Assembly: GCA_964017155.1 (NCBI GenBank)
Contig: OZ024867.1
Location: forward strand, 15,155,500 to 15,219,499
Source of the DNA: Oasisia sp. SBJ-2009
Taxonomy: Eukaryota > Annelida > Polychaeta > Sabellida > Siboglinidae
DNA: 64,000 nt
Direction of reading: 5' to 3'
Shown here: piece after piece, positions 61,401 to 64,000 of the stretch
How the letters are laid out: every line of letters starts with the position of its first letter
How positions within the stretch are numbered: position 1 is the stretch's first letter
Program-made: the position numbers and the translations under genes
The notes under the pieces: model-generated
The model's input: the letters and a program-made list of their open reading frames with translations, nothing else
Told to the model about the DNA's origin: nothing
Database searches by the model: none

Positions 61401-64000
61401 GTGTGTAAGACATGGTGTGTAAGACCTGGTGTGTAAGACATGGTGTGTACGACATGGTGTGTAAGACTTGGTGTGTAAGACTCGGTGTGTAAGACTTGGT
61501 GTGTAAGACATGGTGTGTAAGACTTGGTGTGAAAGACTTGGTGTGTAAGACTTGATGTGTATGACTTGGTGTGTAAGACTTGGTGTGAAAGACATGGTGT
61601 GTAATACTTGATGTGTAAGACTTGATGTGTAAGACTTGATGTGTCAGACTTGGTGTGTAAGACTTGATGTGTAAGACTTGGTGTGAAACACTTGATGTGT
61701 AAGACTTGATGTGTAAGACTTGACGTGTAAGACTTGGTGAGTAAGACTTGGTGTGTAAGACTTGGTGTGTAAGACATGGTGTGTAATACTTGATGTGTAC
61801 GATTTGATGTGTAAGACAGGGTGTGAAAGACATGGTGTGTAAGACTTGGTGAGTAAGACTTGGTGCGTAAGACATGGTGTGTAAGACTTGGTGTGTAAGA
61901 CATGGTGTGTAAGACATGGTGTGTAAGACTTGGTGTGTAAAACATGGTGTGTAAGACTTGGTGTGTAAGACATGGTGTGTAATACTTGATATGTAAGATT
62001 TGATGTGTAAGACATGGTGTGTAAGACATGGTGTGTAAGACTTGGTGTGTAAGACATGGTGTGTAAGACTTGGTGTGTAAGACATGGTGTGTAAGACTTG
62101 GTGTGTAAGACATGGTGTGTAAGACTTGGTGTGTAATACTTGATATGTAAGATTTGATGTGTAAGACATGGTGTGTAAGACATGGTGTGTAAGACTTGGT
62201 GTGTAAGACATGGTGTGTAAGACTTGGTGTGTAAGACATGGTGTGTAAGACATGGTGTATAAGACCTGGTGTGTAACACATGGTGTGTAAGACTTGGTGT
62301 GTAAGACATGGTGTGTTGGACATGGTGTATACGACATGGTGTGTAAGACTTGGTGTGTAAAACTTGGTGTGTAAGACATGGTGTGTAAGACCTGGTGTGT
62401 AAGACATGGTGTGTACGACATGGTGTGTAAGACTTGGTGTGTTAGACTCGGTGTGTAAGACTTGGTGTGTAAGACATGGTGTGTAAGACTTGGTGTGAAA
62501 GACTTGGTGTGTAAGACTTGATGTGTAAGACTTGGTGTGTAAGACTTGGTGTGTAAGACTTGATGTGTAAGACTTGGTGTGAAACACTTGATGTGTAAGA
62601 CTTGATGTGTAAGACTTGATGTGTAAGACATGGTGTGTAAGACTTGGTGTGTTAGACTCGGTGTGTAAGACTTGGTGTGTAAGACATGGTGTGTAAGACT
62701 TGGTGTGAAAGACTTGATGTGTAAGACTTGATGTGTAAGACTTGATGTGTAAGACTTGGTGAGTAAGAATTGGTGTGTAAGACTTGGTGTGTAAGACATG
62801 GTGTATTATACTTGATGTGTAAGATTTGATGTGTAAGACAGGGTGTGAAAGACATGGTGTGTAAGACTTGGTGTGTAAGACATGGTGTGTAAGACTTGGT
62901 GTGTAAGACATGGTGTGTAAGACTTGGTGTGTAAGACATGGTGTGTAAGACATGGTGTGTAAGACTTGGTGTGTAACACATGGTGTGTAAGACTTGGTGT
63001 GTAAGACATGTTGTGTGTGTGTAAGACATGGTGTGTAAGACTTGGTGTGTAAGACTTGTTGTGTAAGACTTGGTGTGAAAGACTTGATGTGTAAGACATG
63101 GTGTGTAAGATTTGGTGTGTAAGACATGGTGTGTAAGATTTGGTGTGTAAGACATGGTGTGTAAGACATGGTGTGTAAGACTTGGTGTGTAACACATGGT
63201 GTGTAAGACTTGGTGTGTAAGACATGGTGTGTGTGTGTAAGACATGGTGTGTAAGACTTGGTGTGTAAGACTTGTTGTGTAAGACTTGGTGTGAAAGACT
63301 TGATGTGTAAGACATGGTGTGTAAGATTTGGTGTGTAAGACATGGTGTGTAAGATTTGGTGTGTAAGACTCGGTGTGTAAGACATGGTGTGTAAGACTTG
63401 GTGTGTAAGACATGGTGTGTAAGACCTGGTGTGTAAGACATGGTGTGTATGACCTGGTGTGTAAGACTTGGTGTGTAAGATTTGATGTGTAAGACTTGAT
63501 GTGTAAGACTTGGTGTGTAAGAACTGGTGTGTAAGACTTGGTGTGTAAGACTTGATGTGTACGACATGGTGTGTAAGACCTGGTGTGTAAGACATGGTGT
63601 GTAAGACCTGGTGTGTAAGACATGGTGTGTAAGACTTGGTGTGAAAGACTTGATGTGTAAGACATGGGGTGTAAGACTTGGTGTGTAAGACATGGTGTGT
63701 AAGACTTGGTGTGTAAGACTCGGTGTGTAAGACATGGTGTGTAAGACTTGGTGTGTAAGACATGGTGTGTATGACCTGGTGTGTAAGACATGGTGTGTAA
63801 GACCTGGTGTGTAAGACTTGGTGTGTAAGACTTGATGTGTAAGACTTGATGTGTAAGACTTGGTGTGTAAGACCTGGTGTGTAAGACTTGGTGTGTAAGA
63901 CTTGATGTGTACGAGATGGTGTGTAAGACTTGACGTGTAAGACTTGATGTGTAAGACTTGATGTGTAAGACTTGATGTGTAAGACTTGATGTGTAAGACC
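52433..64000 (+). repeat. Copy III: large duplication of 34.9-47.5 kb, running off the window
   Basis: From 52433 the array follows copy II from 34927 at an offset of 17,506 bp (GGCGTG at 35086 and 52592). The offset falls to 17,464 bp (GGAGTATATAAG at 37628/55092 and 38288/55752), then to 16,030 bp once the 1,446-bp duplication is missing (TTATAC 41736/57766 and 42604/58634), and rises to 16,450 bp after a 420-bp (30-unit) gain near 60.3-60.85 kb (ATTATAC 46355/62805; 20-bp units 46556/63006). A 12-bp unit is at about 57719. It still matches at 63999, so the copy extends past the right edge. One late difference is TACGAGATGG at 63911 against TACGACATGG at 47461. Confidence 0.9.

Larger units (their letters stand above)
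1..64000 (+). repeat. 14-bp satellite/minisatellite array filling the window
   Basis: Every part of the window is made of a 14-bp unit, TAAGAC(A/T/C)TGGTGTG on the + strand, repeated head to tail about 4,570 times with no inverted stretch and no foreign insertion. Position 7 alternates mostly between A and T, giving a common 28-bp dimer; C is a third state. Frequent variants are G10 to A (TTGATG core), G4 to T, C or A (TAATAC, TAACAC, TAAAAC), A3 to G or C (TAGGAC, TACGAC), T1 to A (GTGAAAG) and C6 to T. The + strand is G/T-rich and C-poor and has few CpG sites, mainly in TACGAC, ACTCGG and ACACGG variants. Eukaryotic satellite DNA is the only reading I can support; the family name and species are unknown to me. 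Confidence 0.98.

Noticed and set aside
1..64000. CRISPR array
   Set aside because: There are no repeat/spacer alternations: unit and spacing are the same 14-bp sequence throughout, and there are no cas genes.
1..64000. Telomere repeat
   Set aside because: No TTAGGG, TTTAGGG or TTAGG runs. The GGTGT element recalls yeast-type telomere repeats (Candida, Kluyveromyces), but those units are about 23-25 bp and their telomeres are far shorter than 64 kb.
1..64000. CENP-B box or alpha-satellite-like centromere monomer
   Set aside because: I saw no TTCG....CGGGA-type motif and no 170-bp monomer. The 168-bp spacing occurs once as a local duplication, not as a general period.
1..64000. Bacterial or phage origin
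   Set aside because: No ribosome binding sites, operons, tRNAs or coding sequence; 64 kb of a 14-bp tandem array is unknown to me in prokaryotes.
1..64000. tRNA, rRNA, hairpin or terminator structures
   Set aside because: The unit is strongly strand-asymmetric and not self-complementary, so no stable stem-loops are visible, and no conserved RNA-gene motifs were seen.

Overview
The whole 64 kb window is one uninterrupted tandem array of a 14-bp unit. On the + strand the unit reads TAAGAC(A/T/C)TGGTGTG, so there are about 4,570 units, all in the same orientation. I see no unique sequence, no transposon, no RNA gene and no credible protein gene. The window must come from a eukaryotic genome: an array of this size, free of genes, with nested higher-order repeats, is what a satellite or large minisatellite block looks like in a heterochromatic, pericentromeric or subtelomeric region. 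I cannot name the species from it. I do not recognise the unit as a published satellite, and it is not a TTAGGG-type telomere.

The long open frames on the minus strand (up to 1,961 codons) are an arithmetic artefact. The reverse-complement unit has no stop codon in any phase. Because 14 is not a multiple of 3, three units (42 bp) make 14 codons, and all three minus frames read the same 14-residue cycle (MSYTPSLTHQVLHT and variants). Frames end only where a variant unit creates TAA, mostly at units beginning TTATAC or TTAACAC. On the + strand every unit carries TAA, so no frame stays open.

The information in the window is in the pattern of unit variants, which shows several layers of higher-order repeat (HOR). 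From left to right: a 1,274-bp HOR (about 484-3300); a 3,136-bp tandem duplication (3868-10116); a patchwork of shorter tandem duplications of 504, 560 and 378 bp (10.1-13.5 kb) and a partial copy of the 8.6-10.4 kb segment (13.1-14.9 kb); a rare-variant module (15.0-17.6 kb); a 3,779-bp duplication (19.3-26.7 kb) containing a 13-bp slipped unit; a 2,772-bp HOR in about 2.4 copies (26.1-32.7 kb); a second copy of the rare-variant module (34.3-37.5 kb); blocks with 546-, 660-, 1,446- and about 2,700-bp duplications (36.5-46.1 kb); a distinct subfamily built on about 1.3-kb repeats (47.0-52.4 kb); and a third copy of the rare-variant module at 52.4 kb, which continues as a copy of 34.9-47.5 kb up to the end of the window.

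At the largest scale the rare-variant module recurs at about 15.0, 34.3 and 52.4 kb. This suggests a super-HOR with a period of roughly 17.5-19.3 kb. The second and third copies are long and very similar, and differ mainly by whole-unit insertions and deletions. No genes work together here. The biology is that of a satellite array evolving by unequal exchange or segmental duplication. Coordinates of repeat boundaries were read by eye from marker variants and are good to about one or two units (14-28 bp).
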